41,334 nt of DNA, from positions 1 through 41,334 of the forward strand of contig JAFSJF010000151.1 of the NCBI GenBank assembly GCA_017439405.1, read 5' to 3'. This DNA comes from Bacteroidales bacterium. GTDB taxonomy: Bacteria; Bacteroidota; Bacteroidia; Bacteroidales; F082. Shown in pieces: positions 23,678 to 31,808 of the stretch. Position 1 is the stretch's first letter. Each line of letters begins with the position of its first letter. The notes below the pieces were generated by a model that had not been told where the DNA came from, made no database searches, and saw nothing but the letters and a program-made list of their open reading frames with translations. A program made the position numbers and the translations under genes.

Positions 23678-23923
23678 TTTTTCTCGAATCGTTTTCGGGG
23701 CGGCAAAAATACGAAAGTTTTCGAACACGATTGTCCACGCATCGTCAATGAAGAAAAACTCTTGGAAATTCGTGATCCGTTCATGGAAAACTGTGTTGAG
23801 AAACACGATTTGTATTCTGTAAAATGTTGTAATTAAAACGATCAAATCGTTGTAAATCAATTTGTTGTTTCTCAAAAAGTTTGTAATGACCCCAAGGCTT
23901 GCTTTTTGCAGCGAAAAATGCCA

Positions 23924-23931
23924 TATTTTTG
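23924..23931 (+). promoter_or_regulatory. -7 element of the lipoprotein pair
   Basis: TATTTTTG matches the Bacteroidota -7 consensus 26 bases before the ATG at 23958. A -33 element at the usual distance was not clear. Confidence 0.5.
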
Positions 23932-23957
23932 CAGCCGAAACTTTTAAATCAAACCAA

Positions 23958-24623
23958 ATGAAAACGAACAAACGATTTTTCAGGAAAATGACGGCTCCGT
24001 TGGCGCTTGTGGCCTTAGCCGTCGTGTTCACGGCTTGTCCGCGAAAAGAGGTGCAGTACGTTGACTTGGGCAAAATCCCTGAGCAGTATTTGGCCACAGT
24101 GCCTTACAAGAACGGCGACGTGTTCCGTATGCAGCACGAGAGCGACCGCCTTGTCGTCGACTTCACGGTGTCGCGCCATCGGCAAAAGGAAATGGAGGAA
24201 GGCTATGGCCCCGTTCCCACACGCTTCCAGCCCGCCCCCGACTGGTATTATGACTACGAAGCGGACATCACGAAATGCACTCCCAACTATCCGATTTTTG
24301 ACATCAGCATTGAGTTTTCGAACCAATACATGGTGTATGAGGGAGAAGAAGGTTATGACGCTTACCCCAAAACTGCCCAGATTTTTGGGGTGGGCAATGC
24401 GCGAATTCCACTCTTTGGCGAAGATTGCTCTGATTACGATGTGGTTGATTCCCTTGAGATTAACAATCGCTATTACCACGATGTCTTCAAGCTGAAGACC
24501 GATGCAAGTTACTATGAAAGCATAGACCTTATCCACGCCGACACCTATTATTATAATTACGAGAAAGGCTTGCTCGGAGTTGTCATGTCTAACGGTGAAA
24601 AATACTGGCTCTATGAAGAATAA
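23958..24623 (+). CDS. Lipoprotein of unknown function (first of an overlapping pair)
   Basis: 221 residues. The signal segment FRKMTAPLALVALAVVFTAC ends in a lipobox (VFTAC), so this is a lipid-anchored exported protein. The mature part is rich in Tyr, Asp and Glu (YYDYEADITKCTPNYPIFDI, YYYNYEKGLLGVVMSNGEKY). No enzyme motif was recognised. The C-terminal pattern YYYNYEKGLLG...LYEE resembles the end of the next gene's product ([11 protein letters not shown]...LTLYRLPD), so the two may be distant relatives. The ATG at 23958 is chosen because it begins the signal peptide. Confidence 0.75.
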   Translation: MKTNKRFFRKMTAPLALVALAVVFTACPRKEVQYVDLGKIPEQYLATVPYKNGDVFRMQHESDRLVVDFTVSRHRQKEMEEGYGPVPTRFQPAPDWYYDYEADITKCTPNYPIFDISIEFSNQYMVYEGEEGYDAYPKTAQIFGVGNARIPLFGEDCSDYDVVDSLEINNRYYHDVFKLKTDASYYESIDLIHADTYYYNYEKGLLGVVMSNGEKYWLYEE

Positions 24624-25251
24624 ACTGTTGATTTTGATGGCGTTGGTTGTGGTGATGGCCTCATGCACGAAGCCGACCACATCTTACTATGTGCAAGATT
24701 CCAACCGCGCGTGGTTCGCCGACACCGCCAACCTTACGTTCACCATGCGCGATGACAACGGCGTTTCGCAGTCGTTTTCATTTTCGGGCATTGACCAATA
24801 CATGTCGGAACAGGAAAGCTATTTCATGTGTGTTTATGCGGGAGACATTGAGTTTGAGCATGTTTACCAAAGCGGCATCTCCTCTTTCTCCACGTTGAAT
24901 ATGAGCGTTAGCTTGACCGCAGACCATCTTGAGGACGAGCCGGAAGGCACTGACGATTTCAGGATGGATTTTGGCCCGGCGCATTACACCATGCGCATCG
25001 ATGGCAACAAGTTTTATCCGAGGTATTGCTACGACTACGGCAATGACAGCGAGATGGAATTTATGGCTGAATATTTCGATGCTTATTGTGTGCAAGATAT
25101 TGAATATCAATGTGTCATGCATCTCAAATTGTTGGATCCTGCCTACGCGCAAAGCCGTTTCTTCCCGACGGAAGTCTATTACGCCAAGCATTACGGCCTG
25201 ATTCAATGCACGCTTGACGACAAACTGACATTGTATCGCTTGCCGGATTGA
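24613..25251 (+). CDS. Lipoprotein of unknown function (second of an overlapping pair)
   Basis: 212 residues. [18 protein letters not shown] is a short lipoprotein signal with lipobox VMASC. The start lies inside the previous gene (11-base overlap), so the two are translated together. The mature region is acidic ([40 protein letters not shown]). The C-terminus has [11 protein letters not shown] then TLYRLPD, like many small Bacteroidota lipoproteins. No function is assigned. The next gene on this strand starts 194 bases later behind its own terminator and promoter. Confidence 0.75.
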   Translation: MKNKLLILMALVVVMASCTKPTTSYYVQDSNRAWFADTANLTFTMRDDNGVSQSFSFSGIDQYMSEQESYFMCVYAGDIEFEHVYQSGISSFSTLNMSVSLTADHLEDEPEGTDDFRMDFGPAHYTMRIDGNKFYPRYCYDYGNDSEMEFMAEYFDAYCVQDIEYQCVMHLKLLDPAYAQSRFFPTEVYYAKHYGLIQCTLDDKLTLYRLPD

Positions 25252-25280
25252 TTGTAAAACATGAATTGTCAGGAATTTGT

Positions 25281-25341
25281 CACGAATGTTTTCACAAATT
25301 GTTATTTTTGGTAATTTGTGTTCAATTAATGGAAATTCGTG
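25281..25341. repeat. Nested AT-rich inverted repeat
   Basis: CACGAAT (25281-25287) pairs with ATTCGTG (25335-25341) and CACAAATT (25293-25300) with AATTTGTG (25313-25320). The ATTCGTG wording resembles the element at 11734-11891, which points to the same degenerate family. Confidence 0.5.
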
Positions 25342-25352
25342 TTGAATCTATA

Positions 25353-25377
25353 AAGCGGAGAATTTCTCCGCTTTTTT
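25353..25377 (+). terminator. Rho-independent terminator before ahcY
   Basis: AAGCGGAG, a 5-base loop and CTCCGCTT form a perfect 8-bp stem followed by a run of T. It probably ends the transcript of the lipoprotein pair. Confidence 0.75.
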
Positions 25378-25407
25378 GTTGGGATACGGGGAATTTGCGT
25401 ATTTTTG
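25375..25407 (+). promoter_or_regulatory. ahcY promoter
   Basis: TTTG at 25375-25378, a 21-base spacer and TATTTTTG at 25400-25407 give a full Bacteroidota promoter. The -33 element reuses the T-tract of the terminator just upstream. Confidence 0.7.
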
Positions 25408-25445
25408 CCTTTTCATATCAAAACGAAAACGAAATACATAAATCA

Positions 25446-26876
25446 ATGGATAACAGACTGTTAGACAACAAATTGCCCTATTTGGTGGCCGACATGGGCT
25501 TGGCCGCTTGGGGTCGCAAGGAGATTGAAGTATCGGAACACGAAATGCCCGGCCTGATGTCGCTGCGCAAGAAATACGGCAACACGAAGCCGCTGAAAGG
25601 CGCGAAGATCATGGGCTCGCTGCACATGACCATCCAAACGGCTTGCCTCATCGAGACTTTGGTCGAATTGGGCGCGACGGTGCGCTGGTGCTCGTGCAAC
25701 ATCTACTCTACGCAAGACCACGCTGCGGCGGCCATCGCCGAAACGGGCACTGCCGTCTTCGCTTGGAAAGGCGAAACTTTAGAGGATTACTGGTGGTGTA
25801 CCAAACGCGCTATCACCTTCCCCGACGGCACGGGTCCCGACCTCATCGTGGACGACGGCGGCGATGCCACCTTATTAATACATAAGGGCTACGCCTGCGA
25901 AAACGACCCCAAGCTCCTTGATGCACCCACGGGCAGCGAAGAGGAATGCGCACTGATGAGTGTCATAAAGGCCACCTATAAAGAGAATCCGACGTTCTGG
26001 CACACGGTGGTGGCCAACTGGAAAGGCGTTTCGGAAGAGACCACCACGGGCGTGCATCGTCTGTACCAGATGCACGAGTGTGGCGAACTGCTCGTTCCCG
26101 CCATCAACGTGAACGACTCTGTGACCAAGTCGAAGTTCGACAACCTCTATGGCTGCCGCGAGTCGTTGGCCGACGGCATCAAGCGTTCCACCGACGTGAT
26201 GATTGCCGGCAAGGTCGTGGTCGTTTGCGGCTACGGCGAGGTGGGGAAGGGCTGCTCACACTCGATGAAGAGCTATGGCGCCCGCGTCCTCGTGACCGAA
26301 ATCGACCCCATCTGCGCCCTGCAAGCCGCCATGGAAGGCTTCGAGGTGACCACGATGGAGGAGGCTGTCAAGGAAGGCAACATTTTCGTGACCACCACAG
26401 GCAACTGCGACGTGATTACGCTCGAACATATCCTCCAGATGAAAGACCAAGCCATCGTGTGCAACATAGGCCATTTCGACAACGAAATCCAAGTCGATCG
26501 CCTCGAAAAGACCGAGCACCTGAAGGAGAAGATCAACATCAAGCCGCAAGTCGATAAGTACGTCTTCGACGACGGCCATTGCATCTTCCTGTTGGCTTCG
26601 GGCCGACTGGTCAACCTCGGCTGCGCCACGGGTCATGCCAGCTTCGTGATGAGCAACTCGTTCACCAACCAGACCTTGGCCCAGATGGACCTCTGGGAGA
26701 AGCGCGGACAATATAAAGTAGGTGTCTACTGCCTGCCCAAATATCTGGACGAGGAAGTCGCTCGCCTGCACTTGGAGAAGATTGGCGTGAAGCTGACCAA
26801 GCTTACGCAGAAGCAGGCCGACTACATCGGCGTGCCCGTTGAAGGACCTTATAAATCAGATATTTATCGTTATTGA
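25446..26876 (+). CDS. ahcY: Adenosylhomocysteinase
   Basis: 476 residues, full length for the enzyme that hydrolyses S-adenosylhomocysteine to adenosine and homocysteine, removing the inhibitory product of methyl transfers. The N-terminal [40 protein letters not shown] and [19 protein letters not shown] are characteristic. The NAD-binding loop [21 protein letters not shown] and the C-terminal [10 protein letters not shown] are intact. The ATG at 25446 is chosen over the longer frame from 25248 because the latter crosses the terminator and promoter. It heads a seven-gene run with gaps of 13 bases or less. Confidence 0.96.
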   Translation: MDNRLLDNKLPYLVADMGLAAWGRKEIEVSEHEMPGLMSLRKKYGNTKPLKGAKIMGSLHMTIQTACLIETLVELGATVRWCSCNIYSTQDHAAAAIAETGTAVFAWKGETLEDYWWCTKRAITFPDGTGPDLIVDDGGDATLLIHKGYACENDPKLLDAPTGSEEECALMSVIKATYKENPTFWHTVVANWKGVSEETTTGVHRLYQMHECGELLVPAINVNDSVTKSKFDNLYGCRESLADGIKRSTDVMIAGKVVVVCGYGEVGKGCSHSMKSYGARVLVTEIDPICALQAAMEGFEVTTMEEAVKEGNIFVTTTGNCDVITLEHILQMKDQAIVCNIGHFDNEIQVDRLEKTEHLKEKINIKPQVDKYVFDDGHCIFLLASGRLVNLGCATGHASFVMSNSFTNQTLAQMDLWEKRGQYKVGVYCLPKYLDEEVARLHLEKIGVKLTKLTQKQADYIGVPVEGPYKSDIYRY

Positions 26877-26885
26877 TTTGCCGCC

Positions 26886-28010
26886 ATGAAAATAGCGGTA
26901 AACACACGTTTGTTGCTGAAAGACAAGCTTGAAGGCATCGGTTGGGTGGCTTATGAAACCTTGCGTCGCATGGTGAAAAGCCATCCCGAGGTGGAGTTTT
27001 ATTTCCTCTTCGACCGCCAGCCCGACCCGATGTTCCTCTTCGCCGACAACGTGAAGCCCGTCGTGCTGTTTCCGCAGGCGCGACACCCATTTTTGTATAT
27101 CTGGTGGTTCGAGTTCTCGGTGAAGAAAGCGCTGAAACGAATCCGGCCAGACCTCTTTTTCTCGCCCGACGGCTACCTGAGTCTCCGCTCCGATGTGAAG
27201 CAAGTGGCTCAGTTCCATGACCTTAACTTCGAGCATTTCCCCAATGACGTGCCAAAAATCCATCGTTGGCATTACAAGAAATACTTCCCGAAATTCGCCA
27301 AAAAAGCACAACGCATTGTGACGGTGTCGCAGTTCTCGAAACAGGACATAGTCGATTGCTACGGCATTGATCCTGAGAAGATTGATGTGGCTTATAACGG
27401 TGTGAATGAGAGGTTTGCTCCGATTTCGGAGGAGGAAAAGGAGGCGGTCAGGGCAAAATACTCGGAAGGCAATCCTTATTTCATGTTCGTCGGTTCGCTG
27501 CATCCACGCAAGAACTTGGCGCGGCTGTTCACGGCCTTTGATTTGTTCAAATCGCAAACGCCGTCCAACGTCAAGTTGCTGATAGTAGGGGAGAAGCGTT
27601 GGTGGTCGGAGCCGATTGAGCTGGCTTACAGCTCGATGCGGTTCAAGGAAGAGGTCGTCTTTGTTGGCCGATTGTGTGCCGACGACCTGCACAAGGTGAC
27701 GGCAGCAGCTTTGGCTTCAGTGTATGTATCTTATTTTGAGGGTTTTGGCATCCCGATCTTGGAGGCTTTCCGCTGCGAAACACCAGTCATCACCTCCAAT
27801 GTGACCGCCATGCCCGAGGTGGCCGCCGACGCGGCCTTGCTCGTCGATCCGTTCAGCGAGGCCTCCATTGCAGAAGGCATGACGGAGATGCTCGACGAAA
27901 ACGTCCGCGAAAACCTGATCGAGAAAGGCCGCGAGCGCGTCAAGGATTTCTCGTGGGACAAGGCGGCTGACGATATTTGGAACTGTTTGATGAAAGCAAT
28001 AAAAGAATGA
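26886..28010 (+). CDS. Glycosyltransferase family 4 protein
   Basis: 374 residues. GT-B fold signs are present: NTRLLLKDKLEGIGWVAYE at the start, VAQFHDLNFEHFPNDVP, YFMFVGSLHPRKNLARLFTA in the middle, and the donor-binding SYFEGFGIPILEAFRCETPV and TSNVTAMPEVA near the C-terminus, typical of GT4 retaining enzymes. It transfers a sugar from a nucleotide sugar, probably to a cell-envelope glycan; donor and acceptor are not determined. It begins 9 bases after ahcY and ends 4 bases before purD. Confidence 0.9.
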   Translation: MKIAVNTRLLLKDKLEGIGWVAYETLRRMVKSHPEVEFYFLFDRQPDPMFLFADNVKPVVLFPQARHPFLYIWWFEFSVKKALKRIRPDLFFSPDGYLSLRSDVKQVAQFHDLNFEHFPNDVPKIHRWHYKKYFPKFAKKAQRIVTVSQFSKQDIVDCYGIDPEKIDVAYNGVNERFAPISEEEKEAVRAKYSEGNPYFMFVGSLHPRKNLARLFTAFDLFKSQTPSNVKLLIVGEKRWWSEPIELAYSSMRFKEEVVFVGRLCADDLHKVTAAALASVYVSYFEGFGIPILEAFRCETPVITSNVTAMPEVAADAALLVDPFSEASIAEGMTEMLDENVRENLIEKGRERVKDFSWDKAADDIWNCLMKAIKE

Positions 28011-28014
28011 CAAT

Positions 28015-29385
28015 ATGGAAAAAATAATAATGTATCCTGGTGAGACCAGAAGAGAAACCTTGGATTGGAAAGCTGTACAAGGACAGCACATAACGGCTGT
28101 TGAACGTAGAATCTTGGTGCTCGGTTCTGGAGGCCGCGAACATGCCTTGGCATGGAAACTGGCCCAAAGCGAAGGGGCAAAGGTTTTCATCGCTCCCGGA
28201 AACGCCGGCACGGCGCAAGTGGGCGTGAATGTCGATATGAAACTTTCTGATTTTGAATCGATAAAGCGGTTTTGCTTGAAGGAAAACATTAGCCTCGTTG
28301 TGGTGGGACCTGAACAGCCTTTGGTGGACGGTATCGTCGATTTTTTCAGGAACGATGAAGCGTTGAAAGCCGTGAGAATCATCGGCCCCGACAAGCGAGG
28401 CGCCCAACTCGAAGGCTCAAAGGCCTTCGCCAAGGATTTCATGGAGAAATACGGCGTTCCGACGGCGAAATGCTTCAAGGTGACGAAAGATAACCTCGCT
28501 GATGGATTGAAGTTCCTCGAAACCGTGAATGCCCCTTACGTCTTGAAAGCCGATGGCCTCGCCGCTGGAAAAGGCGTACTGATTCTCAACGACTTGCAAG
28601 AAGCGAAAGACGAATTGGCCAAGATGCTCGAGGGTAAGTTTGGCGCGGCTTCGGCCACCGTGGTCATCGAGGAGTTCCTGAAAGGCATCGAGGTTTCGGT
28701 CTTTGTTTTGACCGACGGCGAACACTATATTTTGCTGCCCGAAGCCAAGGACTACAAGCGCATCGGCGATGGCGACACGGGCCTCAACACTGGCGGCATG
28801 GGCGCGGTTTCGCCCGTTCCGTTCTGCACGTCCGACTTCCTGAGCAGAGTGGAGGAACGCATCGTGAAGCCCACTTTGAAAGGATTGAAGACCGAGGGCG
28901 TCGACTATAAGGGCTTCATTTTCTTAGGATTGATGAACGATGGCGGCAACCCTTACGTCATCGAGTATAACGTCCGCATGGGTGACCCTGAGACCGAAGC
29001 TGTGATGACCCGCATCGAGGGTGACTTCGCCGACCTGCTTTCCGCCTGCGCCGACGGTCGCTTGGACGAGGTGCATTACGCCAAGAGCGACAAGACCGCC
29101 GTCACGGTGATGATGGTCTCGGGCGGCTATCCCGAAGCCTACGAAAAAGGCAAGAAAATGAGTGGATTGGACGGCTTGAAAGACGTTGTCGTTTTCCATG
29201 CAGGTACGGCGTTCAACGCTGAAAGCGAAGTGGTTACGTCTGGTGGTCGCGTCATAGCCGTTACTGCGCACGGAGATTCCATCGAGGAAGCGAGAGCCGT
29301 TGCCTACCGCGAAGTGGAGAAGATCCGTTTCGAGGGTATGAATTACCGTCACGACATCGGACTTGACTTAATGAAAATGCAATGA
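28015..29385 (+). CDS. purD: Phosphoribosylamine-glycine ligase with an N-terminal extension
   Basis: 456 residues. It catalyses ATP-dependent joining of glycine to phosphoribosylamine, the second step of de novo purine synthesis. RILVLGSGGREHALAWKLA, VVVGPEQPLVDGI, YVLKADGLAAGKGV, LNTGGMGAVSPVPF and EYNVRMGDPETEAV are all conserved. Normally the protein starts at the ILVLGSGG strand. Here about 30 extra residues precede it (MEKIIMYPGETRRETLDWKA onward), and no start codon is available closer, so the extension is real unless the sequence is wrong. The stop overlaps the next start as ATGA. Confidence 0.93.
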   Translation: MEKIIMYPGETRRETLDWKAVQGQHITAVERRILVLGSGGREHALAWKLAQSEGAKVFIAPGNAGTAQVGVNVDMKLSDFESIKRFCLKENISLVVVGPEQPLVDGIVDFFRNDEALKAVRIIGPDKRGAQLEGSKAFAKDFMEKYGVPTAKCFKVTKDNLADGLKFLETVNAPYVLKADGLAAGKGVLILNDLQEAKDELAKMLEGKFGAASATVVIEEFLKGIEVSVFVLTDGEHYILLPEAKDYKRIGDGDTGLNTGGMGAVSPVPFCTSDFLSRVEERIVKPTLKGLKTEGVDYKGFIFLGLMNDGGNPYVIEYNVRMGDPETEAVMTRIEGDFADLLSACADGRLDEVHYAKSDKTAVTVMMVSGGYPEAYEKGKKMSGLDGLKDVVVFHAGTAFNAESEVVTSGGRVIAVTAHGDSIEEARAVAYREVEKIRFEGMNYRHDIGLDLMKMQ

Positions 29386-30359
29386 TCAAGTTTTTCAGAC
29401 AGAGCTATGCCGTTCAGTATGTGGTGATTGCGTTGTTGGCCATCGCACTATGGATTCCTGCGTTTGCCTCTGCAAAGGAGATTATGGGTGTTGGCGAACC
29501 TGTGACGCCACTGTTCAACCTGTTGGACCGCTTGCTGGGCTTTTCGCCTGTCGCAAAACTTGTCTTCGCTTTCCTTTTATTGGTGCTTGAAACCTTGCTT
29601 TTCAACGCGATTCTGGTCAATAACCAGATTATTGGCAAAGTGAGCACAATGGGCGCGTTTGTCTTCGTCCTTGTGATGAGTCTCACACCGACGCAGACCC
29701 ATTTCTATCCGTTTGCTCTTTCTTCTGTTTTTATATTATTGACAATCAATACTTTATTTAATATTTATCTTGCCCAAAAACCCGAACTTGACTTGTTACG
29801 AGCAGGCATTTTTGTGGCTTTGGCTTCCATGTGCTATTTCCCTGCTATCGTGTTGATTCTGTGGGTAATGGCCTCGCTTCCCATAGCCAAGAAAAGTTCG
29901 TTTCGCTTGGAAATCATCCCGTTGGTCGGGTTTTTGTTCGTGTATTTCTTCTATTTCGTCGGGACGTACCTTTTCGGCGATTTTTTGTCGATAATTCACG
30001 GCTACAGGGATTGGTTTGTGGGCTTGCGTCTTTCCGTCGATGGATTTAACCTCACGAGTATCATACTCTTGTCCTTCCTTGTCATCGTCGCAATAGGCAT
30101 GATGTTGGGCAATTCCAATTTGGAAAAAAGCGTTGCAGTCAGGGTGAAGATAACCATGACCATGCTGATTTTACTGTTTGCTTTGTTGCTGCTTTTTGTG
30201 GGTGGGAATGCCTTGTTAAACGGATTGGTTTTCATTGTATTAGCTATGGTTTACGCATATGCATTCACCTATTTGAACAACACGGGCTGGGCCAATTTGG
30301 TGCTGACCTTGTTTCTGTTGCTTGTCTTCGCCAACCATTACTACTTCAAATTGCTATAA
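29382..30359 (+). CDS. Polytopic membrane protein (DUF6427-like)
   Basis: 325 residues with about nine or ten hydrophobic helices (VVIALLAIALWIPAFASA, LLLVLETLLFNAILV, IPLVGFLFVYFFYFVGTYLF and others) and no soluble domain. The start MIKFFRQSYAVQYVVIALLA fits the DUF6427-like family that lies next to purD in many Bacteroidota. The function is unknown; transport or envelope assembly are guesses. It overlaps purD by 4 bases and precedes rnhB by 3. Confidence 0.8.
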   Translation: MIKFFRQSYAVQYVVIALLAIALWIPAFASAKEIMGVGEPVTPLFNLLDRLLGFSPVAKLVFAFLLLVLETLLFNAILVNNQIIGKVSTMGAFVFVLVMSLTPTQTHFYPFALSSVFILLTINTLFNIYLAQKPELDLLRAGIFVALASMCYFPAIVLILWVMASLPIAKKSSFRLEIIPLVGFLFVYFFYFVGTYLFGDFLSIIHGYRDWFVGLRLSVDGFNLTSIILLSFLVIVAIGMMLGNSNLEKSVAVRVKITMTMLILLFALLLLFVGGNALLNGLVFIVLAMVYAYAFTYLNNTGWANLVLTLFLLLVFANHYYFKLL

Positions 30360-30362
30360 GTC

Positions 30363-30968
30363 ATGGCCTTGCTTTCACATTATTCGGAGTTGATTGAGGC
30401 GGGTTGCGACGAGGCAGGCCGTGGCTGTTTGGCTGGTCCAGTGGTGGCTGCAGCCGTGATTCTCAAACAAGGAGCTAATTATGCTGAACTAAATGATTCA
30501 AAGCAACTTACAGAGAAAAAGCGGATGCAATTACGTGAGTTGGTGATGAACGAGGCCGTGGCTTACGGCATAGGCATTGTTACGGCAGCGGAAATCGACA
30601 AGATTAATATCCTGAACGCCTCGTTTTTGGCGATGCACAGGGCCATCGACCAACTGAAAATCCGACCCGAAGTGTTGTTGATAGATGGCAACCGCTTTAA
30701 TGCGTATCCCGATGTCAAGCATGTTTGCATCGTTGGTGGAGACGCTAAGTATCAGGCGATTGCGGCGGCTTCCATCTTGGCCAAGACCACAAGGGATTTG
30801 ATGATGGAAAAATATGACGCCCAATATCCCGTTTACAAGTGGAAAAAAAACAAAGGCTACCCGACACCAGAACACAAGCAAGCCATTGCAACGTTTGGTA
30901 CGACGCCACTGCATCGCATGACCTTCAACATGGCCATCCAGACAAAGATTGATTTCGAAACCATTTGA
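30363..30968 (+). CDS. rnhB: Ribonuclease HII
   Basis: 201 residues, full length. The catalytic acidic motif [18 protein letters not shown] is at residues 15-32, [12 protein letters not shown] follows, LLIDGNRF supplies a further carboxylate, and [15 protein letters not shown] and [10 protein letters not shown] complete the family signature. It removes ribonucleotides misincorporated in DNA by nicking RNA-DNA hybrids 5' of the ribonucleotide. The next gene starts 2 bases after its stop. Confidence 0.95.
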   Translation: MALLSHYSELIEAGCDEAGRGCLAGPVVAAAVILKQGANYAELNDSKQLTEKKRMQLRELVMNEAVAYGIGIVTAAEIDKINILNASFLAMHRAIDQLKIRPEVLLIDGNRFNAYPDVKHVCIVGGDAKYQAIAAASILAKTTRDLMMEKYDAQYPVYKWKKNKGYPTPEHKQAIATFGTTPLHRMTFNMAIQTKIDFETI

Positions 30969-30970
30969 TT

Positions 30971-31795
30971 ATGAAGAAGTTGGTTTATATCATCCTTTTT
31001 GTTATGCTCTCTGTGGCGACAGTTCGCGCACAGGTGGCAAACGATTACTGGGATGATGTGGACTTTAATGACACAACCAAGGCTTCATATAATATGCTGA
31101 GAGACAAAGTTATAGGATTCCTTTTTGAAACCGCTTGCATTGACGAGGCGCATTTCGATAGCCTTTCCATGGCGAGTCTGAACATTGTCTTCGAAAAGGC
31201 CAAAGCCAATATGCAGACCTATGAGTATGTGCTGGAGCTGACGTTGAACGGCTACACGAACATGGGGCGAGACGCAGTGACGGAATACCTCCTAAATTAT
31301 CCGCAACTCGCTGAGGGTGAGATAACTATGGCGGAAGGTCTGCGCTTGGATTCCGTTACTGAGCCTTACCAAAAGGTCAGAGTAGGCGCGAAAGCTCCTG
31401 ATTTCGCTGGTCTTACGATTGACGGTAAATCCTACCGTTTGTATGATTCAGATGCAACGAGTCTAATCGTGGTCTTTTGGTCCACAGACTGCGAATATTG
31501 CCATGACTTCCTGACCCAAATCAGAAAGAAACTCGACTTAAAGTCTGATTTTGAGTTGGTTACGTTTGCCTTGGCTGATGATCTTGAAGATGTTCGTATG
31601 AATGTGAAAAAAATGCGCTTGCCAGGATACCATTTCTTTGATGAATTGCGTTGGGATGGTAAGGCCTTTCTGGACTATCACGTCACTTCCACGCCAACGG
31701 TGTTCGTTTTGGATGAAAACAGGACGATTGTCTGCAAGCCATACGACTGGCCTGAGTTAAAGGATTGGTTGAAAAAGAATGGTTTAACGAATTGA
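30971..31795 (+). CDS. Exported thioredoxin-fold protein (TlpA/AhpC-like)
   Basis: 274 residues from the ATG at 30971; the TTG two codons upstream is not used here. A signal peptide (KKLVYIILFVMLSVATVRA) leads a helical N-terminal domain of about 130 residues. The C-terminal thioredoxin fold runs VRVGAKAPDFAGLTIDGKSY, LIVVFWSTDCEYCHDF (the CxxC is CEYC), and STPTVFVLDENRTIV with the cis-proline. It probably shuffles or reduces disulfides in the periplasm. The architecture, a helical domain plus thioredoxin, is common in Bacteroidota. It lies between rnhB and the GH3 gene in the same run. Confidence 0.87.
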   Translation: MKKLVYIILFVMLSVATVRAQVANDYWDDVDFNDTTKASYNMLRDKVIGFLFETACIDEAHFDSLSMASLNIVFEKAKANMQTYEYVLELTLNGYTNMGRDAVTEYLLNYPQLAEGEITMAEGLRLDSVTEPYQKVRVGAKAPDFAGLTIDGKSYRLYDSDATSLIVVFWSTDCEYCHDFLTQIRKKLDLKSDFELVTFALADDLEDVRMNVKKMRLPGYHFFDELRWDGKAFLDYHVTSTPTVFVLDENRTIVCKPYDWPELKDWLKKNGLTN

Positions 31796-31808
31796 AAAAT
31801 TTATTATT

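Noticed and set aside
23678-24097. 140-codon upstream extension of the MATE gene
   Set aside because: It crosses the MATE promoter and the neighbouring gene's start; MATE proteins begin near MNLTDSTRKQ.
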